Below are positions 1 to 8,710 of a stretch of 64,000 nt of DNA, piece after piece. The DNA is from Piscinibacter sp. (GTDB lineage: Bacteria; Pseudomonadota; Gammaproteobacteria; Burkholderiales; Burkholderiaceae_C). Under the pieces are notes generated by a model, which worked only from the letters and a program-made list of their open reading frames with translations, searched no databases and had not been told where the DNA came from. Within the stretch, counting starts at the first letter, position 1. Each line of letters opens with the position of its first letter. The DNA lies in assembly GCA_019635485.1 (NCBI GenBank), contig JAHBZL010000019.1, forward strand, positions 1 to 64,000, given 5' to 3'. The position numbers were made by a program, and so were the translations under genes.

Positions 1-412
1 TGAGCGGCGGGCGGCGCGCGACGGCGCGCGCCAGCGCCGCGAGCAGGCGCTCGTAGCGCACCGGCTTGGTCCAGTACTCGCGGGCGCCGAGGCTCATGGC
101 CTTGATCACGTCCATCGTCAGCGCGTCGCCGGTCAGCAGCACGACGTCGAAGCGCTGGGCGGCGATCGGTTCGTTGAGCGCGCGCACCACGTCCAGCCCG
201 CTGCCGCCGGGCAGGTGCATGTCCAGCAGCACCAGGTCCGGCGCCGCCTCCCGCGCCAGGCGGATGCCTTCGGCCGCGTCGAAGGCCCGCAGCAGCCGCA
301 CCTGCGGCGCGGCCTCCAGCATCCCGGCCAGCAGTTCCATGCTGATCGGGTCGTCCTCGATGGCGAGCAGCGTGCCCCGGGGCGGCGGGTCGGCAGGACG
401 GTCGTCTTCCAT
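1..412 (-). CDS. Response regulator receiver protein (3' end cut by window)
   Basis: At least 137 residues of a response regulator whose C-terminus lies beyond base 1. The receiver domain shows the acidic pair near residues 20-21 (AIEDD), the phospho-acceptor Asp about residue 64 in VLLDMHLPG, the Thr of VVLLTGD and the conserved Lys in YWTKPVR. These features identify a CheY-like receiver; the output domain, if any, is outside the window. The ATG lies 18 bp after the stop of the unknown gene at 431-1234 on the same strand, so it probably ends the operon that starts with the NarX-like kinase. No kinase is dedicated to it in the visible region; the NarX-like kinase or a kinase beyond the edge could be its partner. 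Confidence 0.85.
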   Translation of the reverse strand, partial: MEDDRPADPPPRGTLLAIEDDPISMELLAGMLEAAPQVRLLRAFDAAEGIRLAREAAPDLVLLDMHLPGGSGLDVVRALNEPIAAQRFDVVLLTGDALTMDVIKAMSLGAREYWTKPVRYERLLAALARAVARRPPL

Positions 413-430
413 GGCGGTCGCCGGCGGACC

Positions 431-1234
431 TCACTCGCGCGCCCGCACGCGCCAGCGCGTGCCCGTCAGCTCGAGCAGGCCGCGTTCGATGCGGCGCGCA
501 TGGGCCATCGAGAGCCGGCTGCCGACGAAGGTGTAGCCGCCCTCCTCCCAGATGCATTCGCCGCGGAAGAACTTGAAGCCGGTGTCGCCCTTGAGCACCT
601 TGGTCAGGAGCGGCTTCTGGGCATCGCTGACGGTCGGCCCGAGGTAGGGCGCGCAGGACTTGTGGCCGAGGCAGAGCAGGAACAGCACCTTGCGGTCGGG
701 CCGGTTCTTGACGATGCGGAACTGGTCGATCACGCGGGCGCGCACGCGGCGGCGTTCCGGGCTGTCCTCGGGACGCCCGGCACGCGCCTGCTGCGCCGCG
801 GCCTGCAGTTCCGCGAAGCGCTTCTCGGCGCCTTCCAGCGCCGCACGCCAGGCGCGCTCGAGGGTGCCGGCCCAGGCCGGGCCGGCGCGCACGATGGCCT
901 CGGCCGCCTGCAGCGCCGGTCGCGCCGAGGCACTCTCCTTGCGCGCGCCGCTCAGCCACCGCGTCGCGGCCTGGCCCGCGGCCTGGGCCTGCTGGCACAG
1001 CGGGCGCAGGCGCCGCTCGCCCTCCGAGCGCAGCTGCGCAACACGCAGCTCGGCCGCGCCGGGGTCGTTCAGCCCCTCGATCTGCAGCAGCGCCCACGGC
1101 ACGGCCTCGTGCGCCTTCTGCAGGGCGCGCAGCGCGTCGCCCACCGTGGCCGGGCGGGCCTTGGCCAGCGCACCGGCCTGGCGCTCCCAGGTGGCAGCGG
1201 TGAGCTCGGCAGGGGTCGTTTCCACGGCGGCCAT
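431..1234 (-). CDS. Conserved-looking protein of unknown function
   Basis: 267 residues, not recognised. The first 165 residues are Ala/Arg/Glu-rich and look mostly helical, possibly coiled coil. The last 100 residues are more compositionally ordered, with a hydrophobic core strand (KVLFLLCLGHKSC), aromatic residues (FKFFRGECIWEEGG) and a closing Arg-rich tail. There is no signal peptide or membrane segment, so it is probably cytoplasmic. It sits between a NarL-like regulator (69 bp upstream) and a second response regulator (18 bp downstream), all on the same strand, which suggests a role tied to this signalling group. That link rests on position only. Confidence 0.65.
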   Translation of the reverse strand: MAAVETTPAELTAATWERQAGALAKARPATVGDALRALQKAHEAVPWALLQIEGLNDPGAAELRVAQLRSEGERRLRPLCQQAQAAGQAATRWLSGARKESASARPALQAAEAIVRAGPAWAGTLERAWRAALEGAEKRFAELQAAAQQARAGRPEDSPERRRVRARVIDQFRIVKNRPDRKVLFLLCLGHKSCAPYLGPTVSDAQKPLLTKVLKGDTGFKFFRGECIWEEGGYTFVGSRLSMAHARRIERGLLELTGTRWRVRARE

Positions 1235-1303
1235 GACGCGCCATCTTCGCCCCGTCCGCCCCGCCTGTCATCCCCCGGGCAGATCAGGCGCGGCGAGCGG
1301 CGC

Positions 1304-1975
1304 TCAGCCCAGCCCCTGCCCCGTGGCCAGCACGGCGGCCTGCACGCGCGAGCTCACGTCGAGCTTGCGCAGCACATGCTGCACGTGGATCTTCACGGTG
1401 GTCTCCGCGATGCCCAGCACCCGCGCGATCTGCTTGTTGCTCTCGCCGCGCGCGATGCCGCGCAGGATGTCCAGCTCGCGCGGCGACAGCGCCCCCAGCG
1501 GCGAGGCGGGCGGCGCGGCGGCAGGGGCGGCCGCCACCGGCGCACGGAAGGCGGCCAGCAGCTTGCCGCTCATCTCCTCGGCGATCACGCTCTCGCCGCG
1601 CATCGCGCGCCGGATCGAGGTGGCCAGCGCGTCGCCGTCGATGGTCTTCAGCAGGTAGCCGCAGGCGCCGGCGCGCAGCGCGGCGGCGAGGTCCTGCTCG
1701 TCCTCGCTGACCGTCAGCATCAGCACGCGCGCGCGCGGCGCGGCCTCGCGCAGCGCGGGCAGCGCGTCGACGCCGTGCACGCCGGGCAGGTGGTTGTCCA
1801 GCAGGATCAGGTCGGGCTGCAGCTCCTGCGCGCGGCGTTGCGCCTCGCCGGCATCGCCGGCGTCGCCCACGACCTCGAACTGCGGCTCGCGCGCCAGCAG
1901 TGCGGTCAGGCCGCGGCGGAACAGCGTGTGGTCGTCGACCACCAGGATGCGGATGCGCGTGCCGTCGTCGCTCAC
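1304..1975 (-). CDS. NarL/FixJ-type response regulator with LuxR DNA-binding domain
   Basis: 223 residues from a GTG start. The receiver domain (about residues 8-125) has the Asp pair in LVVDDHTLF, phospho-acceptor Asp60 in LILLDNHLPG and Lys in YLLKTIDGD. A short Ala/Pro linker leads to a LuxR helix-turn-helix (about residues 155-220) with LSPRELDILRGIARG and the recognition helix ETTVKIHVQHVLRKL. It should bind DNA when phosphorylated by the kinase just upstream. The GTG overlaps the kinase stop by 4 bp (GTGA), which fixes the start and implies translational coupling. A longer reading to 2185 exists but lies inside the kinase gene and is Arg-rich noise. Confidence 0.93.
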   Translation of the reverse strand: MSDDGTRIRILVVDDHTLFRRGLTALLAREPQFEVVGDAGDAGEAQRRAQELQPDLILLDNHLPGVHGVDALPALREAAPRARVLMLTVSEDEQDLAAALRAGACGYLLKTIDGDALATSIRRAMRGESVIAEEMSGKLLAAFRAPVAAAPAAAPPASPLGALSPRELDILRGIARGESNKQIARVLGIAETTVKIHVQHVLRKLDVSSRVQAAVLATGQGLG

Positions 1976-3867
1976 GCGGCCTCCGCGAGCGCGTCGTGCC
2001 GATCCGCCGCCGGTGGCAATGTCAGCACCACCGAGGTCCCGCGGCCCGGCGTCGAGAACACTTCGAGCGTGGCACCCAGCCGCGCGGCCCGCTCGCTCAT
2101 GATGCGCAGGCCGACGTGGGTCTCGTCCGGCGGGCCGGCCGCGGGGTCGAAGCCGATGCCGTCGTCGCGCACCTCGAAACGCCACTGCGGCTGCTGCTGC
2201 ACGTCGACCCAGACGCGGCTCGCGCGGGCGTGCTTGCGCACGTTCGACAGCGCCTCCTGCACGATGTGCAGCACCTGCACCTGCAGGTCCGGCGCGAGCG
2301 GCAGCCCGTGCCCGCCGACCTGCAGCTGCGCCGCCAGCCCGCTCTGGTGCTCGAACTTGCGCAGCGTGGTCTGCAGCGCCGGCTCGATGTCCTCGCCGTT
2401 GGTGCGCGTGCGGAAGTGCACCAGCAGCTCGCGCACGTCACCGTAGCTTTCGCGCACGCCGGTGTCGATCTCCTGCGCCACCTGCTCGAGCTGCTGCCGG
2501 TCGCCGCGGTGCAGCGCGTCGCGCAGCAGCTGCACCTGGATCTTCAGGAACGCCAGCGACTGGGCGATCGAGTCGTGCAGCTCGCGTGCGATGAAGCTGC
2601 GCTCCTGCGCGACCGCGGCCTCCTTCTCGAGTGCATTCAGGCGCAGGTTCTCCATCGCGCCGGCCAGGTGCGCGGCCAGCGCCTCGAGCAGGGAGCGCTC
2701 CGCGTCGCTGAGCGTGAACTGGGCATGGAACAGCAGGTCGAGCTCACCCATCAGGCGCTCGTGCTGGCGGATCGGCACCGTGACCACCGTCTCGAACCCC
2801 GCCTGCGCGCAATGCGCGAGACCGGGCTGCGCCGCCGCGCTGCGGATCGGGATCACGCGCACACCCGTCGGCGCGCTGCCGCAGTGGCACTGGCCGGCGT
2901 GCACGCAGTGCTCGCCCTCGCGCATCGCGGGCGGCAGGCCTTCGCTGGCCAGCAGCAGGAAGCGCTCGCTGGCCTCGTCGGCCCAGCGCAGCGCGACCGC
3001 ATCGGCATGCACGACATGCCGGATGCGCTGCACGAAGCCGGCCGCCAGCGGCTCCAGCGCGGTGCTGCCCGCGGCCAGCGCCGTGACGTCGTACAGCGCC
3101 TCGAGCCGCTCGCGCTTCTCCTCCAGCTGCGCGGTCTTCTCGCTGACCTTCGCCTCCAGGTTCCGGTACAGGTGCTGCAGGTGCTCGGCCATCTGGTTGA
3201 AGCCGTCGGCCAGCGTGCCGAACTCGTCGTGCGTGGGCCGGTTCACGCGGGTGCCGAAGTCACCCGCCTGGATGCCTTCGATCGCACCCTTGAGCTGCCC
3301 CACCGGCTCGAGCACGAAGCGGTAGCCGGTGTAGACCAGCACCGCGGCGCCGGTCACCGCCAGCGCCATCATCGCGGTCTGCAGCAGGTGCATCAGCGCG
3401 GTCCAGCGCGACAGGTGCACCTCGATCGCGCCGACCAGCGTCTCGATGCGGGCCGTGAAGTCGGCCGCATCGCGCCGCAGCGCGGCCGGCGAATCGACCA
3501 CGCCGGCGCCCCAGCGCTCGCGGAAGCGCTGCCAGTCCGACGCCACTTCCGCAAACGCGGCGGTGCTGCGTTCGTCCCAGGGCAGCAGCAGCGGACGCTC
3601 CGGGTCGCCGTGGCGCAGCAGCGCGACGCTGCGGTCGAACTCGGCCACCAGCGCCGGCAACGCACCGCCGTCGCCGGTGCCGGCGGACAGCGCGATGCGG
3701 TAGGTCTGCATGCGCATCCGCCCCGCCTCGTTGACGGCGGCCGCACCGCCGTCGAGTTGCCAGGAGACCCACAAGGTCAGCCCGATCGACAGCAGCCCGA
3801 GCAGCAGGAACGGCGTGGCGACCAGCGCCAGCTTGGTCCCGAGCGTCCAGGTGCGGCCGTTCTGCAT
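1972..3867 (-). CDS. NarX-type sensor histidine kinase
   Basis: 631 residues. An N-terminal membrane segment (about 12-36) is followed by a periplasmic part starting with the NarX/PilJ-type motif VNEAGRMRMQTYRIAL (45-60), a second membrane segment (about 160-182), HAMP (about 183-235), a GAF-like region carrying Cys321, Cys327, Cys329 and Cys353, a HisKA_3 dimerisation helix with the phospho-acceptor His431 in FIARELHDS, and an HATPase domain with N (EALSNVRKHA) and G boxes (DDGIGFD). The Cys cluster is a known NarX-family trait. In that family the kinase senses nitrate/nitrite, but no nitrate respiration gene is visible here, so the ligand is open. It is co-transcribed with the NarL-like regulator. 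Confidence 0.9.
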   Translation of the reverse strand: MQNGRTWTLGTKLALVATPFLLLGLLSIGLTLWVSWQLDGGAAAVNEAGRMRMQTYRIALSAGTGDGGALPALVAEFDRSVALLRHGDPERPLLLPWDERSTAAFAEVASDWQRFRERWGAGVVDSPAALRRDAADFTARIETLVGAIEVHLSRWTALMHLLQTAMMALAVTGAAVLVYTGYRFVLEPVGQLKGAIEGIQAGDFGTRVNRPTHDEFGTLADGFNQMAEHLQHLYRNLEAKVSEKTAQLEEKRERLEALYDVTALAAGSTALEPLAAGFVQRIRHVVHADAVALRWADEASERFLLLASEGLPPAMREGEHCVHAGQCHCGSAPTGVRVIPIRSAAAQPGLAHCAQAGFETVVTVPIRQHERLMGELDLLFHAQFTLSDAERSLLEALAAHLAGAMENLRLNALEKEAAVAQERSFIARELHDSIAQSLAFLKIQVQLLRDALHRGDRQQLEQVAQEIDTGVRESYGDVRELLVHFRTRTNGEDIEPALQTTLRKFEHQSGLAAQLQVGGHGLPLAPDLQVQVLHIVQEALSNVRKHARASRVWVDVQQQPQWRFEVRDDGIGFDPAAGPPDETHVGLRIMSERAARLGATLEVFSTPGRGTSVVLTLPPAADRHDALAEAA

Positions 3868-3912
3868 GGCCGCGAGTCTTGGGCAGCCGGGCCCGGCCGG
3901 GCTTGATCGTCG

Positions 3913-4155
3913 TCAATCGGCGGCGGCGCACTCGAAGACGATCTGCGCCGGCGCCTCCGCGCCGATCAGCACCTGGGCGTGCGGCGCGAGCAGCATGGTC
4001 TCGCCGGCGCCGAGGAAGTGGTCGTCGGGGTCGCGCGCCTGCGTGATCCAGACGCGGCCGGCGTCGACGCGCAGCCGCACGGCCTCGCGCTGGCGCCAGC
4101 GCATCAGGCGGCCGGTCGGCAGTTGCAGGGCGACGGGGGGTTCGAAGTTCAGCAT
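3913..4155 (-). CDS. DUF2917 domain protein
   Basis: 80 residues with the pattern of the DUF2917 family: a short beta-rich protein with VRLRVDAGRVWITQARDPDDHFLGAGE followed by a cupin-like strand series. No signal peptide or membrane segment is seen. Function is not known for the family. It is transcribed away from the MocR-type regulator at 4327, and the three repeat sites between them (4241-4301) suggest that regulator controls it. I infer this from layout. Confidence 0.8.
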   Translation of the reverse strand: MLNFEPPVALQLPTGRLMRWRQREAVRLRVDAGRVWITQARDPDDHFLGAGETMLLAPHAQVLIGAEAPAQIVFECAAAD

Positions 4156-4240
4156 GGGAGCCTCGCGGACGGGTGACGACAGGGCACCAGTGTTCCGGGT
4201 GGGGCCGGTTCGCGACAGCGCCAGCGCTGGCCAATCTGCA

Positions 4241-4301
4241 CCGGTACAGAGGGGTCCGCCGGGGGTTCTGTACCGGCCGGCAATGGGCACCTCTGTACTG
4301 G
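4241..4301. promoter_or_regulatory. Three-copy MocR operator (one inverted, two direct repeats)
   Basis: A 10-bp motif occurs three times in the divergent gap. TCTGTACCGG is at 4267-4276; its exact reverse complement is at 4241-4250; a one-mismatch direct copy, TCTGTACTGG, is at 4292-4301. The two direct copies start 25 bp apart. Paired direct repeats plus an inverted one are typical of known MocR/GabR/PdxR binding regions. The sites lie between the DUF2917 gene and the MocR gene, so both are probably controlled from here. Confidence 0.7.
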
Positions 4302-4326
4302 TACGGCGGCGACGGCCGGGTTCACA

Positions 4327-5826
4327 ATGACCCGCATGGACGCTGCCGTCGATCCCTCCGGCCCCCTGTACCAGCGCATCGCCGCCCGGCTCGAGGCGGC
4401 GATCGCGGGCGGCGCGCTGCGCGCCGGCACGCGGCTGCCCTCGGTGCGCCAGCTGAGTCACCAGCATGGCGTGAGCATGAGCACCGCGCTGCAGGTCTAC
4501 CGCAGCCTGGAGAACCGCGGTGTGGTCGAGGCGCGGCCGAAGTCCGGCTACTACGTCGCCGCGCGCGCGCCGGTGCTGCCCGAGCCGCAGCTCGACCTGC
4601 GCTGGGAGGCCCCGTCGCTGGTCAACATGGACCAGGTGCTGCAGGAGTTCCTCTGGATCGTCAACGATCCGCTCGCGGTGCCCTCGTTCCACGCCCAGCC
4701 GGCACGCACGCTGCTGCCCGAGGCCAAGCTGCAGCACCTGATGGCGGGCGTGAACCGCCGCCACCCGGAATTCGCGTCACGCTGCCAGATGGAGGGCAGC
4801 ACGGCGCTGCGGCAGGAGATCGCGCGCCGCGCGGTCGCCTCCGGCGCGCAGCTGCGGCCGGAGGAGATCGTCATCACCAACGGTGGCATGGAGGCCGTCT
4901 ACCTCGCGCTGCGCTCGGTGGCGCAAGCCGGCGACACCATCGTGCTGGAGTCGCCGACCTACTTCCACCTGCTGCAGGTGATCGAGAGCCTGGGCATGCG
5001 CGCGCTCGAGATCCCGACCCATCCGCGCGACGGCCTGTCGCTGGAGGCGCTGGACTTCGCGACGCAGCAGCCCGGCGCCGTGCGGGCCTGCGTGCTGCTG
5101 CCGAATTTCCCGAACCCGATGGGCAGCCTGATGCCGGTCGAGCGCAAGCGCGCGCTGGTGAAGATGATGGGCGAGCGCGGCATCACGCTGATCGAGAGCG
5201 ACATCTACGGCGAGATCCACTTCGGCGAGCAGCGCCCGCCGGTGCTGAAGAGCTTCGACCCCGACGGGGACATCATCCTGTGCTCGGCCTTCACGAAGAC
5301 CGTCGCGCCGGGTTACCGGATCGGCTGGGTCGCGCCCGGGCGGCACTTCATCAAGACGCAGTCGCTGAAGTTCCGCACCTCGGTGGCCTGCCCGATGGTC
5401 ACGCAGGAGGTGCTGGCGCAGTTCATCCGCGACGGCGGCTACGACCACCACCTGCGCAAGCTGCGCGCCGCGCTGAAGACGCAGATGCTGCAGATGGCCG
5501 ACGCGGTGGCGCGCCACTTCCCGATGGGCTGCCGGCTCTCGCTGCCGCAGGGCGGCATGATGCTGTGGATCGAGCTGCCGCGGCATGTCGACTCGCGCGA
5601 GGTGTTCGCGATGGCGCGCCTGGAGCACATCGGCGTCGCGCCGGGCGCGGCGTTCTCGACCAGCCGCCGCTTCGACCACTTCATCCGCCTGCAGTACGGC
5701 GAGCCGTTCACCGCCCGCACCGAGGCGGCGATGCAGAAGCTCGGCCAGATCGTCGCGCGGCTGGCGCAGGCCGACGTGCCAAGCGCGGCACGGGCCTCGG
5801 AGCGGGACTCGCCGTCGATGGCTTGA
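4327..5826 (+). CDS. MocR-type transcriptional regulator (GntR HTH fused to PLP aminotransferase fold)
   Basis: 499 residues. The N-terminus is a GntR winged helix (about 10-78: GPLYQRIAARLEAAI, LPSVRQLSHQHGVS, ALQVYRSLENRGVVEARPKSGYYV). A linker joins a class I aminotransferase-like domain (about 130-480) with the PLP-binding Lys324 in CSAFTKTVAPGYRIGW, the Asp of ESDIYGE and the Asn of LLPNFPNPMG. MocR proteins usually act as vitamin B6- or amine-responsive regulators rather than enzymes. The gene is divergent from a DUF2917 gene. A second ATG at 4336 is possible and has a -10-like CACAAT ending 7 bp upstream of it. Confidence 0.92.
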   Translation: MTRMDAAVDPSGPLYQRIAARLEAAIAGGALRAGTRLPSVRQLSHQHGVSMSTALQVYRSLENRGVVEARPKSGYYVAARAPVLPEPQLDLRWEAPSLVNMDQVLQEFLWIVNDPLAVPSFHAQPARTLLPEAKLQHLMAGVNRRHPEFASRCQMEGSTALRQEIARRAVASGAQLRPEEIVITNGGMEAVYLALRSVAQAGDTIVLESPTYFHLLQVIESLGMRALEIPTHPRDGLSLEALDFATQQPGAVRACVLLPNFPNPMGSLMPVERKRALVKMMGERGITLIESDIYGEIHFGEQRPPVLKSFDPDGDIILCSAFTKTVAPGYRIGWVAPGRHFIKTQSLKFRTSVACPMVTQEVLAQFIRDGGYDHHLRKLRAALKTQMLQMADAVARHFPMGCRLSLPQGGMMLWIELPRHVDSREVFAMARLEHIGVAPGAAFSTSRRFDHFIRLQYGEPFTARTEAAMQKLGQIVARLAQADVPSAARASERDSPSMA

Positions 5827-5935
5827 AGGCGTCTGGCGACCAGGTCCAGTCGACTGCAGCCGTCTGCGCAGCGCCACTGACCAGGAGGATTCCGCAGTCC
5901 TGAATCTCCGTTTCCTGGCCCGTCACAGCCCGTCG

Positions 5936-7003
5936 TCAATCGAATCGTTCGGGTGGCCGCAACCCTGGCCTGGAGTCGCTGCGCGTCGATCCGCGCACGA
6001 TCAGCGTCGTCGGCAGCAGCAACGATTCGGCGGTCTGCCCGGCCAGCTTGGCGAGCAGACGGTCGACGAGGGCCTTGCCGGCGCCGTCGATGTCCTGACG
6101 CACGGTGGTCAGCGGCGGGTTCGCATCCGCGGCCAGCGCGATATCGTCGAAGCCGATGACCTGAACGTCCTGTGGAACGCGCCGGCCGCTGGCGGCCAGC
6201 GCGGCCATTGCGGCCAAGGCGAGGCGGTCGCTGGCGGCAAATATGGCGTCGAAGTCGGGCCCTTTGGCGAGGAGGCGCTCGATCTCCTCGCGGGCAGCCT
6301 GTGGCACGAACGGCACCGGCCGAGTCAGCTGCGGGTCCGACTCGATGCCTCGCGCCCGCAAGGCCGCCAGATGGCCGTCATGCCGTTGCGCGATCTCGGG
6401 CAGACTCGGGTCGCCGAGAAACACGATGCGGCGTGCGCCGCCGTCGACCAGATGTCCGGTGGCCTGGAAGCCGCCTTGCGTGTTGTCGCTGCCCACGCTG
6501 CAGTAGAGCTGGTCCTTCAGGCGCGCACCCCAGACGACGAACGGGATGCCGCGCACGGCGAGCGCATTGATGCGGTCGTGGTGGTGCTCCTGGCCCAGCA
6601 GGATGGTGCCGATGCACTGGCGCGTCTCGTATGGCTTGGCCACGCGGTCGAAGTCGTCCGCCTCGACCGCCTCGATCAGCATGCTGTGGCCGCTGTCGAT
6701 CAGCGCATCGCCGATGGCGCCGATCAGCGCGAGGAAGAAAGGGTCCTTGAAGTGCCGGCGCTGCTCGGGGTGGTAGGGAAAGGCCACCGCCACGGTCTGT
6801 AGCTGCTTGCCGCGCATCATCTGCGCGCCGGCATCCACCGAGTAGTGCAGGGAGCGCGCCAGTTCGCGGATGCGCTGCTTCGTCTCCGCCGAGAGCCGCG
6901 GGTGGTTGCTCAGGGCACGCGAAACAGTCGAGATCGATACGTTCGCCAGCCGGGCGATGTCGGCCATCTGCAGCCGGGAGGGCTTGGGCGGTTCGGCAGC
7001 CAT
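5936..7003 (-). CDS. LacI-family transcriptional repressor of the adjacent sugar operon
   Basis: 355 residues from the ATG at 7003. The N-terminal helix-turn-helix reads MADIARLANVSISTVSRALSNHPRLS, then the hinge and a periplasmic-binding-like sugar domain (QTVAVAFPYH, GTILLGQEHH, NTQGGFQATGHLVDGGARRIVFLG, IFAASDRLALAAMAAL, IGFDDIALA). An upstream ATG at 7033 is in frame, but it would place a LacI-type operator (7017-7028) inside the gene, so I prefer 7003. It is divergent from the maltoporin gene; two operator palindromes between them suggest it represses both itself and the sugar operon. The inducer is likely an alpha-linked sugar. Confidence 0.92.
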   Translation of the reverse strand: MAAEPPKPSRLQMADIARLANVSISTVSRALSNHPRLSAETKQRIRELARSLHYSVDAGAQMMRGKQLQTVAVAFPYHPEQRRHFKDPFFLALIGAIGDALIDSGHSMLIEAVEADDFDRVAKPYETRQCIGTILLGQEHHHDRINALAVRGIPFVVWGARLKDQLYCSVGSDNTQGGFQATGHLVDGGARRIVFLGDPSLPEIAQRHDGHLAALRARGIESDPQLTRPVPFVPQAAREEIERLLAKGPDFDAIFAASDRLALAAMAALAASGRRVPQDVQVIGFDDIALAADANPPLTTVRQDIDGAGKALVDRLLAKLAGQTAESLLLPTTLIVRGSTRSDSRPGLRPPERFD

Positions 7004-7016
7004 GCGCGATCTTAGA

Positions 7017-7028
7017 GCAAACGGTTGC
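7017..7028. promoter_or_regulatory. LacI-type operator, copy 1
   Basis: GCAAACGGTTGC is a near-perfect palindrome around a central CG, the core pattern recognised by LacI-family proteins. It lies 13 bp upstream of the preferred start of the LacI-family gene, where it would allow autorepression. Confidence 0.7.
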
Positions 7029-7095
7029 GCCATCAGTGCGCCTTTGAACGATTTCCCCTTAAGTTACGCGCAGGTACTACTGGTTTGCCCCAAGT

Positions 7096-7107
7096 GCAAA
7101 CGTTTGC
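7096..7107. promoter_or_regulatory. LacI-type operator, copy 2
   Basis: GCAAACGTTTGC is a perfect 12-bp palindrome with the LacI-family central CG. Its centre is 79 bp from the first copy, a distance that would allow looping by a tetramer or independent control of the two divergent promoters. It lies about 160 bp upstream of the maltoporin start. Confidence 0.78.
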
Positions 7108-7265
7108 TCATTAGCGATGATGAAGGCAAGGAAGACGCCGACTGAAGCACGGCAGCGTCCTCCCCAAGGCAGCAGTACCCCAGGCAGTCACGTTCGGGGG
7201 CCGCCCTTGCCCGAAATTCAAACCGCTTTGGCCGATCTGTGCTTGCCGGCCTGAGGAGACAACCG

Positions 7266-8678
7266 ATGAGATCCATTTCTTCCTCGCACAGCCTGGTCGC
7301 CGCCGCCGTCGGACTGCTGATGGCCGGGGCGTCCGCAGCAGCCCCCGTCGAGTTCGGCGGTTATTTCCGCAGCGGCGCCGGCAGCAGCAGCGAGGGCGGC
7401 AAGGAGGTCTGCTTCCGCCTGCCCGGCTCGGTGCTGTGGTTCCGGCTCGGCAACGAGTGCGACACCTATGCCGACCTGGTGTTCCGCTCCACGCTCGGCC
7501 AGGTCGACGGCACCACGTTCAAGTCGACCTTCCGCTTCTCCTACGGCACCCAGGGCATCGCCAATTGGGAGCAGACCTCGCCGTCGTTCCGCGAGGTGTT
7601 CGTCGAAGCGCAGGACATCGGCGCGGGCATGGGCATGCCGGCCTTGAAGGGGGCCTCGCTCTGGGCCGGCAAGCGCTTCTACGGCAACCGCGACATCCAC
7701 ATGCTCGACTACGGCTTCTGGGAGCCGAACCAGGGCGTCGGCTTCGGCCTGGAGAACGTCGACGCGGGCATCGGCAAGTTCTCCTACGCGCTGATGCGCA
7801 TCGGCGACTTCACCGGCTACGGCATCAGCCCCGCGCTGGGCGGCTTCAACCCCGACCTGATCGGCGGAGGCTCGCGCACGGTGAGCGTGCACGACTTCCG
7901 GCTCGAAGGCATCGAGACCAGTCCGGGCGGCAAGCTCGCGCTGGGCCTGGACCTCTCGCTGAAGAACAACCGCGACGGCCAGAGCAGCTACACGGTGGAC
8001 ACCGTCCAGCCGATCGACATCGACAACGACCCCGCCACGCCGCCCGTCAACGTGGTCGTGCGCGAGACGCGCACCATCGACAACCAGGCCGGCCGCAACG
8101 GTCTGGGCCTGCACGTCCAGCACACGCAGGACGACCTGCTGGGCCTCGGCGGCTTCAACCAGATCGTCCTGAAGGGCGCGAAGGACGCGATGACGTTGCG
8201 CGGCTGGGGCATCGCCGGCAGCACCGAGAAGCGCCGCGAGTGGCTGCTGTTCGACCACTGGGTGATGGAGCCCAAGGGCCTGCCGGTCACCGCGTCGTTC
8301 ACCGCCGGCATGCGCCACGCGAAGGTCGAGGGCTTGACGAACAAGGAGTTCTGGATCGGCGCGCGCCCGCAATACCACCTCAACAACATCTGGAGCCTGA
8401 TGTCGGAGGTCGGCTACCAGCAGGCGCGCTCGGACGGCGACGCCCTCGGCTGGCGCAAGCTGGCCAAGGCGACCGTCGGCACCCAGTTCTCGATGGGCCG
8501 CAGCATCTGGTCACGGCCGGCAATCCGCTTTTTCGCCACCTACGCGAAGTGGAACGACGCGGCCGCCGCCGCGGGCTCGGTCACCTGCACCGGCCGCGAC
8601 TGCAACACCCCCGTCGACGCCTTCCGCGACAAGCGCAGCGGCGTCAGCTACGGCGTCCAGGTCGAAGGCTGGTTCTGA
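7266..8678 (+). CDS. LamB-family maltoporin
   Basis: 470 residues with a signal peptide (cleavage likely near ASAA-APVEF). The mature part matches the LamB family: FGGYFRSGAG, the CFRLPG...FRLGNECDTYADL segment, FREVFVEAQDIG, LWAGKRFYGNRDIHMLDYGFWEPN and the aromatic C-terminal strand ending in GWF that outer-membrane barrels need for assembly. It should form a trimeric 18-strand barrel taking maltodextrin-like sugars across the outer membrane. The start is chosen because GGAG lies just upstream of 7266; the earlier in-frame TTG start lacks one. It is the first gene of the LacI-controlled operon. Confidence 0.92.
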   Translation: MRSISSSHSLVAAAVGLLMAGASAAAPVEFGGYFRSGAGSSSEGGKEVCFRLPGSVLWFRLGNECDTYADLVFRSTLGQVDGTTFKSTFRFSYGTQGIANWEQTSPSFREVFVEAQDIGAGMGMPALKGASLWAGKRFYGNRDIHMLDYGFWEPNQGVGFGLENVDAGIGKFSYALMRIGDFTGYGISPALGGFNPDLIGGGSRTVSVHDFRLEGIETSPGGKLALGLDLSLKNNRDGQSSYTVDTVQPIDIDNDPATPPVNVVVRETRTIDNQAGRNGLGLHVQHTQDDLLGLGGFNQIVLKGAKDAMTLRGWGIAGSTEKRREWLLFDHWVMEPKGLPVTASFTAGMRHAKVEGLTNKEFWIGARPQYHLNNIWSLMSEVGYQQARSDGDALGWRKLAKATVGTQFSMGRSIWSRPAIRFFATYAKWNDAAAAAGSVTCTGRDCNTPVDAFRDKRSGVSYGVQVEGWF

Positions 8679-8710
8679 CGACTCCCCCCTCAATCGAACG
8701 GAGACCCCTC

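Noticed and set aside
215-2446. 743-residue open frame on the plus strand
   Set aside because: It spans four minus-strand genes with recognised domains and is His/Gln/Arg-rich noise of high-GC DNA.
1972-3867. Calling the kinase a nitrate sensor (narX) outright
   Set aside because: The Cys cluster and motif fit the NarX family, but no nitrate reductase or transporter gene is present, so the ligand is not supported.
5827-5935. Short gap between the MocR gene and the LacI-family gene
   Set aside because: Two convergent genes end here; no clear hairpin with T-run or coding sequence was found.
7004-7033. Upstream start for the LacI-family gene at 7033
   Set aside because: It would place the 7017-7028 operator inside the coding region and adds ten residues unlike the family N-terminus.
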